Assembly: GCA_024233345.1 (NCBI GenBank)
Contig: JACKPT010000009.1
Location: 1-64,000, forward strand
DNA length: 64,000 nt
From: Verrucomicrobiota bacterium
Lineage (GTDB): Bacteria; Verrucomicrobiota; Kiritimatiellia; CAIVKH01
Direction of reading: 5' to 3'
This document shows positions 9,061-17,857 of the stretch, in pieces. Numbering within the stretch: the stretch's first letter is position 1; every line of letters begins with the position of its first letter. A model generated the notes under the pieces. The model saw only the letters and a program-made list of their open reading frames with translations. It did not search any database and was not told the DNA's origin. A program made the position numbers and the translations under genes.

Positions 9061-9732
9061 ATGATGCGAAGCGAGAAAGTGTGGATGGGATTGGTTGTGG
9101 GGATGTTTGGAATCGCCATGTCCGGGTGTGTTTTCAGTTCCACCTCAGACGACAGCAGCGGGGCTGCGGCAGATACCGCAACCAGCCCGGAGAGTACGGC
9201 GGATACCTCGTCGACAGTGGGAGAAGAGGCGCCTGCGTCCTCCGACCCTTCCCCGGGCACTGAGCCGGTGGCAGAATCAGCCTCAGCTCCCTTGTCTTCC
9301 GATTCGGTCTCCAGCAGTTCCATGTTTCCCGGTCTTGGTGGGGTGACCTGGTTGCACCACAATGTCAGCAGTTGGCCCCAGACCGCAAACCTCAGCGCAT
9401 CGGTTCGGGGTTCGACCCTGCGCCTGAATTATGACAAGGCCAACTCCTGGCCCGTGGGATACCCCATCGGCGGGGTTGCCCTGGTCGGGAATGCCTGGGT
9501 GTTCTTTCAACAAGACGGTAAATGGTATGGCGGCACCTTTGAATGGTTGAAGCCGGGCCAGATCGACAAGCAAAAGAGCGCGGTCAATGGCGGTCAAATC
9601 GGGGTCTCCCCGGTGCAGGGCTGGCGGCCCCAGAGCGGTGAGGTCTACGGATTCATGGTCAGCGGCTTTGCCCGAAGCAGCACCCGCAACATCCAGGAGC
9701 GCAGCAATGTCTCGTTCCTGACCTGGCCCTGA
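9061..9732 (+). CDS. Predicted lipoprotein of unknown function
   Basis: The product has 223 residues. A short hydrophobic signal ends in the lipobox-like MSGC, so Cys22 or Cys23 would be lipidated depending on which of two adjacent ATGs is used. Residues about 28-85 are a Ser/Thr/Ala/Pro/Asp-rich linker. The remainder is a compact domain rich in Trp and Gly (SWPVGYPIGG, WVFFQQDGKWYGGTFEWL) with two 'W..G' elements. I do not recognise the domain. GGAAGGAGA at about 9049 is a good ribosome site. A weak promoter candidate (TTCACA 8987, extended TGGTATAGC 9009) lies upstream. Confidence 0.75.
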   Translation: MMRSEKVWMGLVVGMFGIAMSGCVFSSTSDDSSGAAADTATSPESTADTSSTVGEEAPASSDPSPGTEPVAESASAPLSSDSVSSSSMFPGLGGVTWLHHNVSSWPQTANLSASVRGSTLRLNYDKANSWPVGYPIGGVALVGNAWVFFQQDGKWYGGTFEWLKPGQIDKQKSAVNGGQIGVSPVQGWRPQSGEVYGFMVSGFARSSTRNIQERSNVSFLTWP

Positions 9733-9747
9733 AGTCCGGCGAACGGT

Positions 9748-9875
9748 TCTTGCTTCGCGGCGAACCTACTACAAACGCTCGCGTTTTCACGTCAGGCTTT
9801 TGTCAATCGCCTCTTGCTTCGCGGCGAACCTACTACAAACGCGTGAGTTTAAGCGTCATGCTTTTACAGGTCGCC
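9748..9875. repeat. Two tandem 64-nt units
   Basis: Unit 1 is 9748-9811 and unit 2 is 9812-9875. The first 31 nt of each, beginning TCTTGCTTCGCGG, are identical. The second halves are diverged but alignable, and both end in TCGCC. The array fills the gap between the convergent lipoprotein and amylase genes. Confidence 0.85.
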
Positions 9876-9880
9876 TCCGC

Positions 9881-12800
9881 TTACGGATTCACGGTTGCGT
9901 AGTAATCACGGCCGCCATTTGTATCCCATTTCGACCCGCCATCGCCGCCCTTGACTTCGAGGGCATACCGGATGGTGGTACCGGCCGGCAGGGAGCCGAG
10001 GTTGAGGTGCCACCAGTCATTGTTGCCCAGGATTCCGGCCTTGACCATGTCGGTGCTGTTCCAGGTGACGCCGCCATCCAGGCTGTAGACTACCCGGGCT
10101 GAGACCGCGGTGTCCTTGGGCCAGGATTCGACATTCACCCAGAAGTCATCGGTCGCGTCGATCTCTCCGGCAAACGGGTAATGGTAGTGATGCCCAATCC
10201 ATTGCACCGGCGGGCCGGGGTTGACCTGCACGGCATCGTACACACCATCCTGACCGGCAGTAATTTCCTCGCCGCCCAGGCCCACGGCCCGAATGCGATA
10301 CTGGATGGTTTGTCCTGGGGCGAACGACCCGAGATTGCGGTGCCACCAGTCGCGATCCACATAGGCGGCGCCAACCTGCATTTCGTGTCCGGTCCAGGTG
10401 GCGCCACCATCGAGTGAGATTTCCACCGTGACCGAAGCGGCCTGTCCGGCGGGCCGGGTGTCGGCATTGATCCACAAGTCCTCCCCGGCGTCGAGCTGCC
10501 CGGAAAAGGGATAATGCCAGATACCATCCACCGAAGTCAGGCTCAACCCGGCACTCAGCAAGATGGTGTCCTGAACAAAGTAGGCGGCACTTCCATCGGC
10601 CCAGTACTGGACGGTGACGGACTTCTCACCGGCACCGGAGGAGAGTGTCCAGTCTGTCACCGGTGCATAGGTCTGCCAGTCGCTCCATCCTTCGCCTTCA
10701 TTGACCACCCGGAATTTCTCCGCCCCGGCTGCCTTGTGGTGCAGGCTGACCGCCCGGTTGGTTGCGCTGGCTGCCCCCGATGCGATCAAGGTAGGGTCGG
10801 TGGTCGCCCCGGGATTCACCAGAATATTGTCCGGCCCCCCGGAACGGAACCGGGAGCGGAACGGACCGATCAGCGGCTTGTCCGCGAGGCTGCGGGCGGC
10901 GTCGGTCAGGGCAATCTGATGAATGCCATCTGAGACGGAGATGGTATAGGTCAGCTCGCGGCGGTTGGCATCATAGTGCAACCGCCCCTCGCTCACCGGC
11001 TCCCCGTCAAACCGGAAGGCCTGTTTGACCGATCCCTCGTTCATGGGTTCGCTGAAGAACACCCGCACCGTGTAGTCACCCGCGACCACCTCGTCGTGAC
11101 CGGGAAAGACCGCCGTCACCACCGGGTTCAGGGCCTTCACCCCACCCTGCCGCACAAATACCTTGGTCTGGTAGCCGCCGACCCACAGGGAATCGATGGT
11201 GCCATTGGGTCCGAGGGTCACCGTTTCGGACGGATCCATCACATTGACCAGCACATCCCCCTGATTCCACCCGGTATGGAAGGCCTGCTGACTTCCGCCC
11301 GCCATCAGGGCATCTTTCCAGGTATTGAACACCACCAGCGCCCAGTCATCCTGTCCGCCCCAGATCCGGCTGAAGGCAAAGATTCCATTCATGTTGTTGG
11401 GCTGCTTCCATCGTTCAATCACATAATCCGTCACCCGCAATGCCGGATAGGTCTGGCGGAGATTCATGCACTTCTGCACATACTGGTAGGCGCCATGGGT
11501 CATGTTGAAGTTGTCGCCCCGCGCCGGATTGGGCGAGGTCACCGAAGGCACATCGTTCCAGGCCAGGCTGGTCATCATATCTTCGCGGGACCACCCGTCC
11601 AGCGCGGTACCATAGGTGCAGAAACCCTGCTCATCCCCATAGTAAAAGAGCGGAATGCCCGGCCAAAACGCGATGATCGCGCTGCCTAGTCCTGTCTTTT
11701 TCAGACCATCCGGGGCCACCGACATCCGCCATTGATCGTGGTTATTGTAAAAGTTCAACTGGTAGTAGCGGTTTTCGCCGGCGGTCGGCTTATAATGGTC
11801 GAAGGCATACCAGTCCGACCAATAGCTCTCCTGCAGGTTCTGCAGGTTGCCATTGACCTGGTCCTTGACCGCAGGCTGAAAGAAGCTCCAGTAGAGGGGA
11901 TAGTTGATTCCCCCGTCCATGGTGAAGGTGTCGCTGATGAACCAGTTCGGGTTTCCCTGCATCGAGGGTTCCTTGCCCCGCCCGACCATGGTGGAGGCCC
12001 GCCCACGATCACAGTAGAACTCCCCGAAGATAAAGAAGTTGGTTTTCCCGAGGGCGGCGGCCTGCGCCTTCACGGCGGGAACCCACCGCTTGAAGAAATA
12101 CAGGGGGACCTGCATGGGGGTGTCCATGCGGATGCCGTCAATATCGGTGGACGCCACCAGAGCCCTGGTCATGGCGATAATCTTGTCCTGGACCCGCGGG
12201 TGGCTGGTGCGCAGATCGTCCAGGGAGCCATAGATTTTCCCGAGATGGTTCTGCCAGGCGTCACCATAGTCATGCAAATCGCCATTGTGGTGGAGGTCAC
12301 TGAGCCAGTAGGAGCCGGACATTCCCGGATCGGCGTCGGTGACCCGCCAACCCTGGGAGTCGTACACATCACAATACCGTCCTTCGGAGATAAAGGTATT
12401 GTTGACCTTGAAATCCTCATACTCCTCTCCCGGATGATGGGGAATCAGCTTGTACTCTCCGCCATGAAACCGAAAGGGAGCATTGCCGCCCGGATAGCCC
12501 TCGAAATGGTAGAGGTCGCTGAGGTGATTCACGATGATATCGACGATCACATAAAGCCCCAGCTCATGGGCCCGGTCCACCATCGCCCGAAAATCATCAA
12601 GCGTCCCGAACCGATCGTCGAGCAGGGTAAAATCAATCTGCCCATACCCATGATAGGAGTTATGCCGGTTCTGAAACACCGGTGATATCCATATCGCCTT
12701 GTATCCAAGGGATTTGATGTAGTCCAGCCGATGCATGATCCCCCGGAAATCCCCGCCGTGACGGTCATACACGCTGTGCACATTGTATCCGCCATAGTTC

Positions 12801-13045
12801 CCGTCATTATTGGCCGGATCCCCATCGGCAAACCGGTCGGTAATGAACTGGTACACCGGAATATTCCGCCAATCATCCGGTGACGGCTCATACACATGAC
12901 CCGGCCACTCGCCAAAGTAGGCCGCCGGATTCGTACCATCCGGGTTTTTATTGACATTCCAGGCACTATTTTCAGCCCGCCACGGTGCCCCGAAAGAGAC
13001 CCCAACCAGACCTAAAATCGACAAAATCAACCATCGCTGCATCAT
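9881..13045 (-). CDS. Secreted GH13 alpha-amylase-family enzyme with two C-terminal binding-like modules
   Basis: The product has 1,054 residues and a signal peptide (residues 1-20). It should hydrolyse alpha-glucans outside the cytoplasm. The GH13 conserved regions are all present: VDIIVNHLSD (region I), DIDGIRMDTPMQV with the nucleophile Asp (II), FFIFGEFYCD with the acid Glu (III) and FYNNHDQWRM with the third acid (IV). After the catalytic barrel come an Ig-like segment (about residues 660-760) and a further region. Two tandem ~95-residue C-terminal modules follow, each with HYPF(A/S)G, D(L/F)WVN, SLDGG.TW and WWH.NLGS. The ATG pair at 13045/13042 has AGGGG upstream. Operator-like AAACGTTT sites lie just upstream, hinting at LacI-type control. 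Exact substrate (starch, glycogen or pullulan) is not determined. Confidence 0.88.
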   Translation of the reverse strand: MMQRWLILSILGLVGVSFGAPWRAENSAWNVNKNPDGTNPAAYFGEWPGHVYEPSPDDWRNIPVYQFITDRFADGDPANNDGNYGGYNVHSVYDRHGGDFRGIMHRLDYIKSLGYKAIWISPVFQNRHNSYHGYGQIDFTLLDDRFGTLDDFRAMVDRAHELGLYVIVDIIVNHLSDLYHFEGYPGGNAPFRFHGGEYKLIPHHPGEEYEDFKVNNTFISEGRYCDVYDSQGWRVTDADPGMSGSYWLSDLHHNGDLHDYGDAWQNHLGKIYGSLDDLRTSHPRVQDKIIAMTRALVASTDIDGIRMDTPMQVPLYFFKRWVPAVKAQAAALGKTNFFIFGEFYCDRGRASTMVGRGKEPSMQGNPNWFISDTFTMDGGINYPLYWSFFQPAVKDQVNGNLQNLQESYWSDWYAFDHYKPTAGENRYYQLNFYNNHDQWRMSVAPDGLKKTGLGSAIIAFWPGIPLFYYGDEQGFCTYGTALDGWSREDMMTSLAWNDVPSVTSPNPARGDNFNMTHGAYQYVQKCMNLRQTYPALRVTDYVIERWKQPNNMNGIFAFSRIWGGQDDWALVVFNTWKDALMAGGSQQAFHTGWNQGDVLVNVMDPSETVTLGPNGTIDSLWVGGYQTKVFVRQGGVKALNPVVTAVFPGHDEVVAGDYTVRVFFSEPMNEGSVKQAFRFDGEPVSEGRLHYDANRRELTYTISVSDGIHQIALTDAARSLADKPLIGPFRSRFRSGGPDNILVNPGATTDPTLIASGAASATNRAVSLHHKAAGAEKFRVVNEGEGWSDWQTYAPVTDWTLSSGAGEKSVTVQYWADGSAAYFVQDTILLSAGLSLTSVDGIWHYPFSGQLDAGEDLWINADTRPAGQAASVTVEISLDGGATWTGHEMQVGAAYVDRDWWHRNLGSFAPGQTIQYRIRAVGLGGEEITAGQDGVYDAVQVNPGPPVQWIGHHYHYPFAGEIDATDDFWVNVESWPKDTAVSARVVYSLDGGVTWNSTDMVKAGILGNNDWWHLNLGSLPAGTTIRYALEVKGGDGGSKWDTNGGRDYYATVNP

Positions 13046-13054
13046 CAATCCCCT

Positions 13055-13074
13055 TTTGGGTAAAACGTTTCGAT
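13055..13074. promoter_or_regulatory. Operator-like 20-mer, LacI-type core AAACGTTT
   Basis: TTTGGGTAAAACGTTTCGAT occurs here, 10 nt upstream of the amylase start. It recurs identically at 19944-19963, before the giant secreted-protein gene. The AAACGTTT palindrome is the core of many LacI/GalR-family operators. A related GTAAAACGTTAAAC lies at 13105-13118. Confidence 0.6.
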
Positions 13075-13104
13075 GCAGACTTTGTAGCCGGTTGTGGTTA
13101 AAAA

Positions 13105-13118
13105 GTAAAACGTTAAAC
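13105..13118. promoter_or_regulatory. Second operator-like site upstream of amylase
   Basis: GTAAAACGTTAAAC shares GTAAAACGTT with the 13055-13074 site. The two site centres are about 45 nt apart. Confidence 0.35.
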
Positions 13119-13213
13119 CTGATTATTTTTTCCACCGGCACTTGGCCGTTCGTCTGTTCGGGGGAAAGACGGCGATTCTAGAGCCGATTCAGTGAGGCTT
13201 GGAGTTGATGTCT

Positions 13214-13283
13214 GGAGTGTAGCGCCGATTTCCATATCGGCGTCGAACCCCGGCTCGCGATACCGCCCATTCGGAGATGGGCG
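13214..13283. repeat. Two REP-like hairpins between metH and the amylase gene
   Basis: Hairpin 1 (13223-13242) has stem CGCCGAT/ATCGGCG and hairpin 2 (13264-13283) has stem CGCCCAT/ATGGGCG. Each has a 7-bp stem and a 6-nt loop. The first, with its flank (13214-13242), recurs with two mismatches at 56450-56478. They may serve as metH terminators, but no T-tract follows. The rest of the 269-bp gap holds no gene that I can see. Confidence 0.7.
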
Positions 13284-13314
13284 TTCCGTTCGCTTAGGGC
13301 GTTGCGTTGTGATC

Positions 13315-16300
13315 TCAATACCCCAGGATCGGGGACAGCCATTTTTCGCATTCTTCGACGCTGAGGCCTTTCCGTTTGGCGTAGTCCTCAACCTGGTCGC
13401 GGTTGATGCGCCCGATGCCGAAGTAGGTGGACTCGGGATGGGAGAGGTAGTACCCGCTGACCGCGGCACCTGGCTGCATGGCGAAACTTTCGGTCAGGGT
13501 GATACCTGCTTGTTCAGGGGCATGGAGCAGCTCAAACAGGGGGCCCTTTTCGGTGTGGTCGGGGCAGGCGGGATAGCCGGGGGCGGGTCGGATGCCCTGG
13601 TATTTTTCCAGGATCAGGTCATCGTTGGCGAGGGCTTCATTTGGATTGTAGCCCCAGAATTCCTTGCGCACCCGTTCGTGGAGATGCTCGGCAAAGGCTT
13701 CTGCGCACCGGTCGGCGAGGGCCTTGAGAAGGATCGACTTGTAGTCATCATGATCCGCCTCGAACTTGGCGAGGTGCGGTTCGATGCCATGTCCTGCGGT
13801 CACCGCGAAGCCGCCGATGTAGTCGGCCACCCCGGACTCCTTCGGGGCAATGAAGTCGGCAAGACATAGGTTCGGGGTCGCGGTGGGCTTGTCCATCTGC
13901 TGGCGCAGGAAGTGAATGGTCATCCGCACTTCGGACCGGGTTTCATCGGTGTAGATTTCGACATCGTCCCCCACCGAGTTGGCGGGAAAGAACCCGATCA
14001 CCGCATTGGCCTGGACCATCCGGCGCTCGATCATCTGCTTGAGCATCACCTGGGCTTCGTCATACAGCTTTTTCGCCTCTGAACCGATGGTTTCGTCCTC
14101 AAAAATTTCCGGATAGAATCCATTCAGTTCCCAGGTGGCAAAGAACGGGGTCCAGTCGATCCGGTCCACCAGCTTGTCCAGGGGGTAGTTCTTGAGGGTC
14201 TTGATCCCGAGGAAGGAAGGCTTGACCGGCTGGCGGTTGTGCCAATCGGTGGGGTACTTGTGGGCGCGGGCCTGTTCGAGCGCCAGCCACTTGGTCCGGC
14301 CCTTTTTGGCGGCCTGGATTTCGCGCACGGTATCGTATTCGGATTTCAGCTCGTTCACGTAACCGTCACGGTTGTCCTCGCTCAATAATTTGCTGATCAC
14401 CCCGACCACCCGGGAGGCATCCGGGACATACACCACCGGTTCCTCCCGTTGGGGGGAAATCTTCACTGCGGTATGCACCTTCGAGGTCGTGGCTCCGCCG
14501 ATGAGCAGTGGATGGGCCATGCCCTGTCTTTTCATTTCCGTGGCCACGTGAACCATTTCGTCAAGCGAGGGGGTGATCAGGCCGCTCAGCCCGATGATGT
14601 CGCAGTTCTTTTCGACCGCAGTCTTGAGGATTTTGTCGCAGGGCTGCATGACCCCGATGTCGATGACCTCATAGCCGTTGCACTGCATCACCACCCCGAC
14701 AATGTTCTTGCCGATGTCGTGGACATCTCCCTTGACCGTGGCCATGAGGATCCGGCCCTTGGAGGAGCTTTCGCCCTCCTTCTTCAAGGCTTCAAAGTAG
14801 GGTTCGAGATAGGCCACCGCCTTCTTCATCACCCGGGCGCTTTTCACCACCTGGGGAAGGAACATCTTGCCCGCGCCGAACAGGTCGCCGACCACGTTCA
14901 TCCCATCCATCAGCGGGCCCTCGATCACCTCGATGGGGTGTGTACAGGCTTGACGCGCTTCTTCCACATCGTCGTCAATATAGTCGGCGATGCCCTTGAT
15001 GAGGGCGTGGGCCAGCCTTTCTTTGACCGGAAGCTCCCGCCAGGCCAGATCCTGCTCCTTGCTCTTGCCCGGGCCGCCTGCATAGCGTTCTGCGGCCTCC
15101 ATCAGCCGCTCGGTGGCTTCCTTGCCCCGGTTCATGACCAGGTCTTCGACCAGACCCTTTAGCTCCGGCTTGATCTCTTCATAGACCTCAAGTTGCCCGG
15201 CATTGACAATCCCCATGTCCATGCCCGCGCGGATTGCGTGGAACAGGAACACCGAATGGATGGCCTCCCGCACCCGATCATTCCCCCGGAACGAAAAGGA
15301 GACATTGCTGACCCCGCCGCTGATTTTGGCGTGGGGGCAACATGCCTTGATCTTCGCGGTGGCCTCGATGAAATCCACCGCATAGTTGCTGTGCTCCTCG
15401 ATCCCGGTGCCGATCGCAAAAATGTTCGGGTCGAAAATGATTTCCTGGGGCGGGAAGCCGGCCTTGTTCACCAGCAGGTCGTAGGATTTTTTGCAGATAT
15501 CGATCCGCCGCTGGACGGTGTCGGCCTGGCCCTGGGTGTCGAAGGCCATGACAATCACTGCCGCTCCATAGCGCCGGGCCAGTTTCGCCTGTTCAAGGAA
15601 GGGGCCTTCGCCCTCTTTCATGCTGATCGAGTTGACCACGCATTTTCCCTGTACGCACTTGAGCCCCGCTTCAATGACCGACCACTTGGAGGAATCGATG
15701 ACCAGGGGGACCCGCGAGATATCCGGTTCGGAGGCGATCAGGTTCAGAAAGGTGGTCATGACCTGGGCGGACTCCAGCAGTCCCTCATCCATGTTGATGT
15801 CCAGCAGCTGGGCGCCGTTCTCGACCTGGTCGCGGGCGACATCGAGGGCTTCCTCGTACTTCTCCTCCTTGATCAGGCGGAGAAACTTGCGCGAGCCGGT
15901 GACATTGCAGCGCTCACCGATGTTGATGAAGTTGGTCTCCGGCCGCTGCACGAAGGGTTCCAGCCCGCTCAGGCGGAGCCAGGGTTCGACATCGGGGATT
16001 GTGCGCGGGGGCATGGTCGCGGCCATCTCCGCGATGGCCCGGATGTGCGCGGGGGTGGTGCCGCAGCAGCCGCCGACCAGATTGAGCAGACCGTCCTCGA
16101 GAAAGGTTTTCAGCACCGCCGCCATCTGTTCCGGGGTTTCGTCGTACTCCCCGAACTCGTTGGGCAGGCCCGCATTGGGATGAGCGCTGACAAAGGTATC
16201 GGCGACCCTGGCGACCTCCTCGATGTGGGGCTTGAGGTCCCTCGCTCCGAGGGCGCAGTTGAACCCGATGCTCAGGGGGCGGGCGTGCATGACCGAATAC

Positions 16301-16998
16301 CAGAAAGCCTCCGGAGTCTGGCCGGTCAGGGTCCGCCCGCTCGCGTCGGTGATGGTTCCGGAAATCATCACCGGGTAGGTGACGTCGTGATCGTCGAAGT
16401 ACTTCTGAATTGCGAACAGGGCGGCCTTGGCATTCAAGGTGTCGAAAATGGTTTCCACCAGCAGGATGTCAGCCCCGCCGTCGACCAGGCCGTGGATCGA
16501 CTCGGTGTAGGCTTCGACCAGTTGATCGAAGGTCACGTTCCGGTAGCCGGGGTTGTTGACGTCGGGGGAGATGGTGGCGGTTCGGTTGGTGGGGCCGAGA
16601 ACCCCCGCCACGAACCGGGGTTTGTCCGGGGTCTTGGCGGAAAACTCGTCCGCCGCCCTGCGGGCCAGCGCGGCCGCTTCCTTGTTGATCTCGTAGGCGA
16701 GATCCTCCATGTGGTAGTCGGCGAGCGAGATCTTCTGGGCGTTGAAGGTGTTGGTCTCGAGCAGGTCTGCCCCTGCATCGAGGTAGGCCCGGTGAATTCC
16801 GAGGATAATATCGGGCTGGGTGAGGACGAGGAGGTCGTTGTTGCCTTTGACATCCGAAGCCCAGTCCTTAAACCGCTCGCCCCGGTAGCCCGCCTCGTCG
16901 AGCTTGTGGCGCTGGATCATGGTCCCCATGGCCCCGTCGATGATCAGCACCCGCTCCGCGAGCAACTTCCTCAGTAACCCTTCGCAATTCTCTTTCAT
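13315..16998 (-). CDS. metH: Cobalamin-dependent methionine synthase
   Basis: It transfers the methyl group of 5-methyltetrahydrofolate to homocysteine through a cob(I)alamin intermediate. At 1,227 residues it is the normal full length. Four modules can be seen. The homocysteine-binding domain has zinc ligands in GFNCALGARD and NLVGGCCGTTPAH (to about residue 320). The pterin-binding domain includes NFINIGERCNVTGSRKF (about 350-620). The B12 domain has KGDVHDIGKNIVGVV (DxHxxG near residue 757). The AdoMet activation domain is C-terminal, with RPAPGYPACPDHTEK near 1135. The ATG at 16998 with a GGGGG-containing leader is preferred to an in-frame GTG at 17022. TTGACA (17096-17091, minus strand) could be a -35 box. 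I see no convincing cobalamin or SAM riboswitch in the leader. Confidence 0.97.
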   Translation of the reverse strand: MKENCEGLLRKLLAERVLIIDGAMGTMIQRHKLDEAGYRGERFKDWASDVKGNNDLLVLTQPDIILGIHRAYLDAGADLLETNTFNAQKISLADYHMEDLAYEINKEAAALARRAADEFSAKTPDKPRFVAGVLGPTNRTATISPDVNNPGYRNVTFDQLVEAYTESIHGLVDGGADILLVETIFDTLNAKAALFAIQKYFDDHDVTYPVMISGTITDASGRTLTGQTPEAFWYSVMHARPLSIGFNCALGARDLKPHIEEVARVADTFVSAHPNAGLPNEFGEYDETPEQMAAVLKTFLEDGLLNLVGGCCGTTPAHIRAIAEMAATMPPRTIPDVEPWLRLSGLEPFVQRPETNFINIGERCNVTGSRKFLRLIKEEKYEEALDVARDQVENGAQLLDINMDEGLLESAQVMTTFLNLIASEPDISRVPLVIDSSKWSVIEAGLKCVQGKCVVNSISMKEGEGPFLEQAKLARRYGAAVIVMAFDTQGQADTVQRRIDICKKSYDLLVNKAGFPPQEIIFDPNIFAIGTGIEEHSNYAVDFIEATAKIKACCPHAKISGGVSNVSFSFRGNDRVREAIHSVFLFHAIRAGMDMGIVNAGQLEVYEEIKPELKGLVEDLVMNRGKEATERLMEAAERYAGGPGKSKEQDLAWRELPVKERLAHALIKGIADYIDDDVEEARQACTHPIEVIEGPLMDGMNVVGDLFGAGKMFLPQVVKSARVMKKAVAYLEPYFEALKKEGESSSKGRILMATVKGDVHDIGKNIVGVVMQCNGYEVIDIGVMQPCDKILKTAVEKNCDIIGLSGLITPSLDEMVHVATEMKRQGMAHPLLIGGATTSKVHTAVKISPQREEPVVYVPDASRVVGVISKLLSEDNRDGYVNELKSEYDTVREIQAAKKGRTKWLALEQARAHKYPTDWHNRQPVKPSFLGIKTLKNYPLDKLVDRIDWTPFFATWELNGFYPEIFEDETIGSEAKKLYDEAQVMLKQMIERRMVQANAVIGFFPANSVGDDVEIYTDETRSEVRMTIHFLRQQMDKPTATPNLCLADFIAPKESGVADYIGGFAVTAGHGIEPHLAKFEADHDDYKSILLKALADRCAEAFAEHLHERVRKEFWGYNPNEALANDDLILEKYQGIRPAPGYPACPDHTEKGPLFELLHAPEQAGITLTESFAMQPGAAVSGYYLSHPESTYFGIGRINRDQVEDYAKRKGLSVEECEKWLSPILGY

Positions 16999-17118
16999 AA
17001 CCCCCAACTCTCTGCGGATCACCCCGCACGGGCAACTATATTACTTTATCCGGCTTGATGAATAAATCATGATGGGCAGCGTCTTGCAAGTGTCAAATCC
17101 CGTCAGCTGGAGGGATAA

Positions 17119-17239
17119 CGAACGTGACACGGGCTGCCAGCCCGTGTCGGCTACGGCCAGGCTGGCCGTGCCACTTTACTCACAAGGGCTTAAAACCACA
17201 TGGACTCGAACGTGACACGGGCTGCCAGCCCGTGTCGGC
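17119..17239. repeat. Pair of 33-nt direct repeats, each a strong hairpin
   Basis: Copies at 17119-17151 and 17207-17239 are identical. Each contains GACACGGGCT, a 3-nt loop, then AGCCCGTGTC (10-bp stem). A third hairpin CGGCCA/TGGCCG lies between them at about 17154-17168. They fill most of the 303-bp gap between metH and the next gene. No coding sequence is visible in that gap. Confidence 0.85.
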
Positions 17240-17325
17240 CGTGCCACCTTCTTGGCTTTGATCCATTTGCTGACGCATAACAAGAAGCGTGGACCTTTGG
17301 CCCGGCGGTCCTCTAAACTGGTTCC

Positions 17326-17799
17326 ATGCAAGATACCACCGTCTGTCCACCCAACCGGAAATTGACCCCACGTGAGGAATTGGCCTATGTGCTGGAAATT
17401 TATGACCAGCAGATGGACAAGGCACTGGAGCATGTGCTTCATGCCTATGAAATTCTTCAGGCACGGGCCCAGATGCTGCTGAGTCTGGTGGCGATCTGTC
17501 TGACCGTGACCGGGTTCTCCGGTCCGGCGATTGCCCGGTCCGGTACGTTTTGCCGGTATTCCATCGTCTTTGGCATGCTCCTGATTGTCGGTTCGGCCCT
17601 GTTGATGCTGGCCGGTCCGCTGCAGTTGCGATGGGCGACCCAGTGGCGAACCGATACCGTTCGGGAGTCGATGGAAAACCTGATCCGGAGGCGGAATCGC
17701 CGCACTGAAAAGTACCATATGGCCATGGCGTTGCTGGGGCTCGGACTGTTTTTCTACTGCTTGAGTCTGATGGTCTACATGCTGGGAGGCGCGGGCTGA
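17326..17799 (+). CDS. Small membrane protein of unknown function
   Basis: The product has 157 residues. An N-terminal amphipathic helix (residues 15-45, LEIYDQQMDKALEHVLHAYE) precedes two closely spaced membrane segments (about 48-70 and 80-98). A basic cytoplasmic-type loop (RRRNRRTEKYHM) and a last membrane helix (about 130-152) follow. I do not recognise the family. The arrangement of a helical head followed by short membrane helices is loosely like small effector or regulator membrane proteins, but I would not assign a role. It has its own start with no close upstream gene. Confidence 0.65.
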   Translation: MQDTTVCPPNRKLTPREELAYVLEIYDQQMDKALEHVLHAYEILQARAQMLLSLVAICLTVTGFSGPAIARSGTFCRYSIVFGMLLIVGSALLMLAGPLQLRWATQWRTDTVRESMENLIRRRNRRTEKYHMAMALLGLGLFFYCLSLMVYMLGGAG

Positions 17800-17857
17800 G
17801 CTTGGCCGCCGCCCCGGTTTCGCTTGACTTCATCCTTATTGATCGCAAGCTCATACG

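Noticed and set aside
9748..9875. CRISPR-like reading of the two 31-nt identical stretches
   Set aside because: Only two units, the 'spacers' are alignable to each other, and no cas genes are nearby; it is a simple tandem duplication.
15193..16977. Long open frame antisense to metH (594 codons)
   Set aside because: Shadow of a GC-rich gene; composition is Asp/Gly/His/Gln-rich without recognisable domains.
17023..17110. SAM, SAH or cobalamin riboswitch in the metH leader
   Set aside because: Hairpins are present but I could not find the conserved cores of any of these riboswitches.
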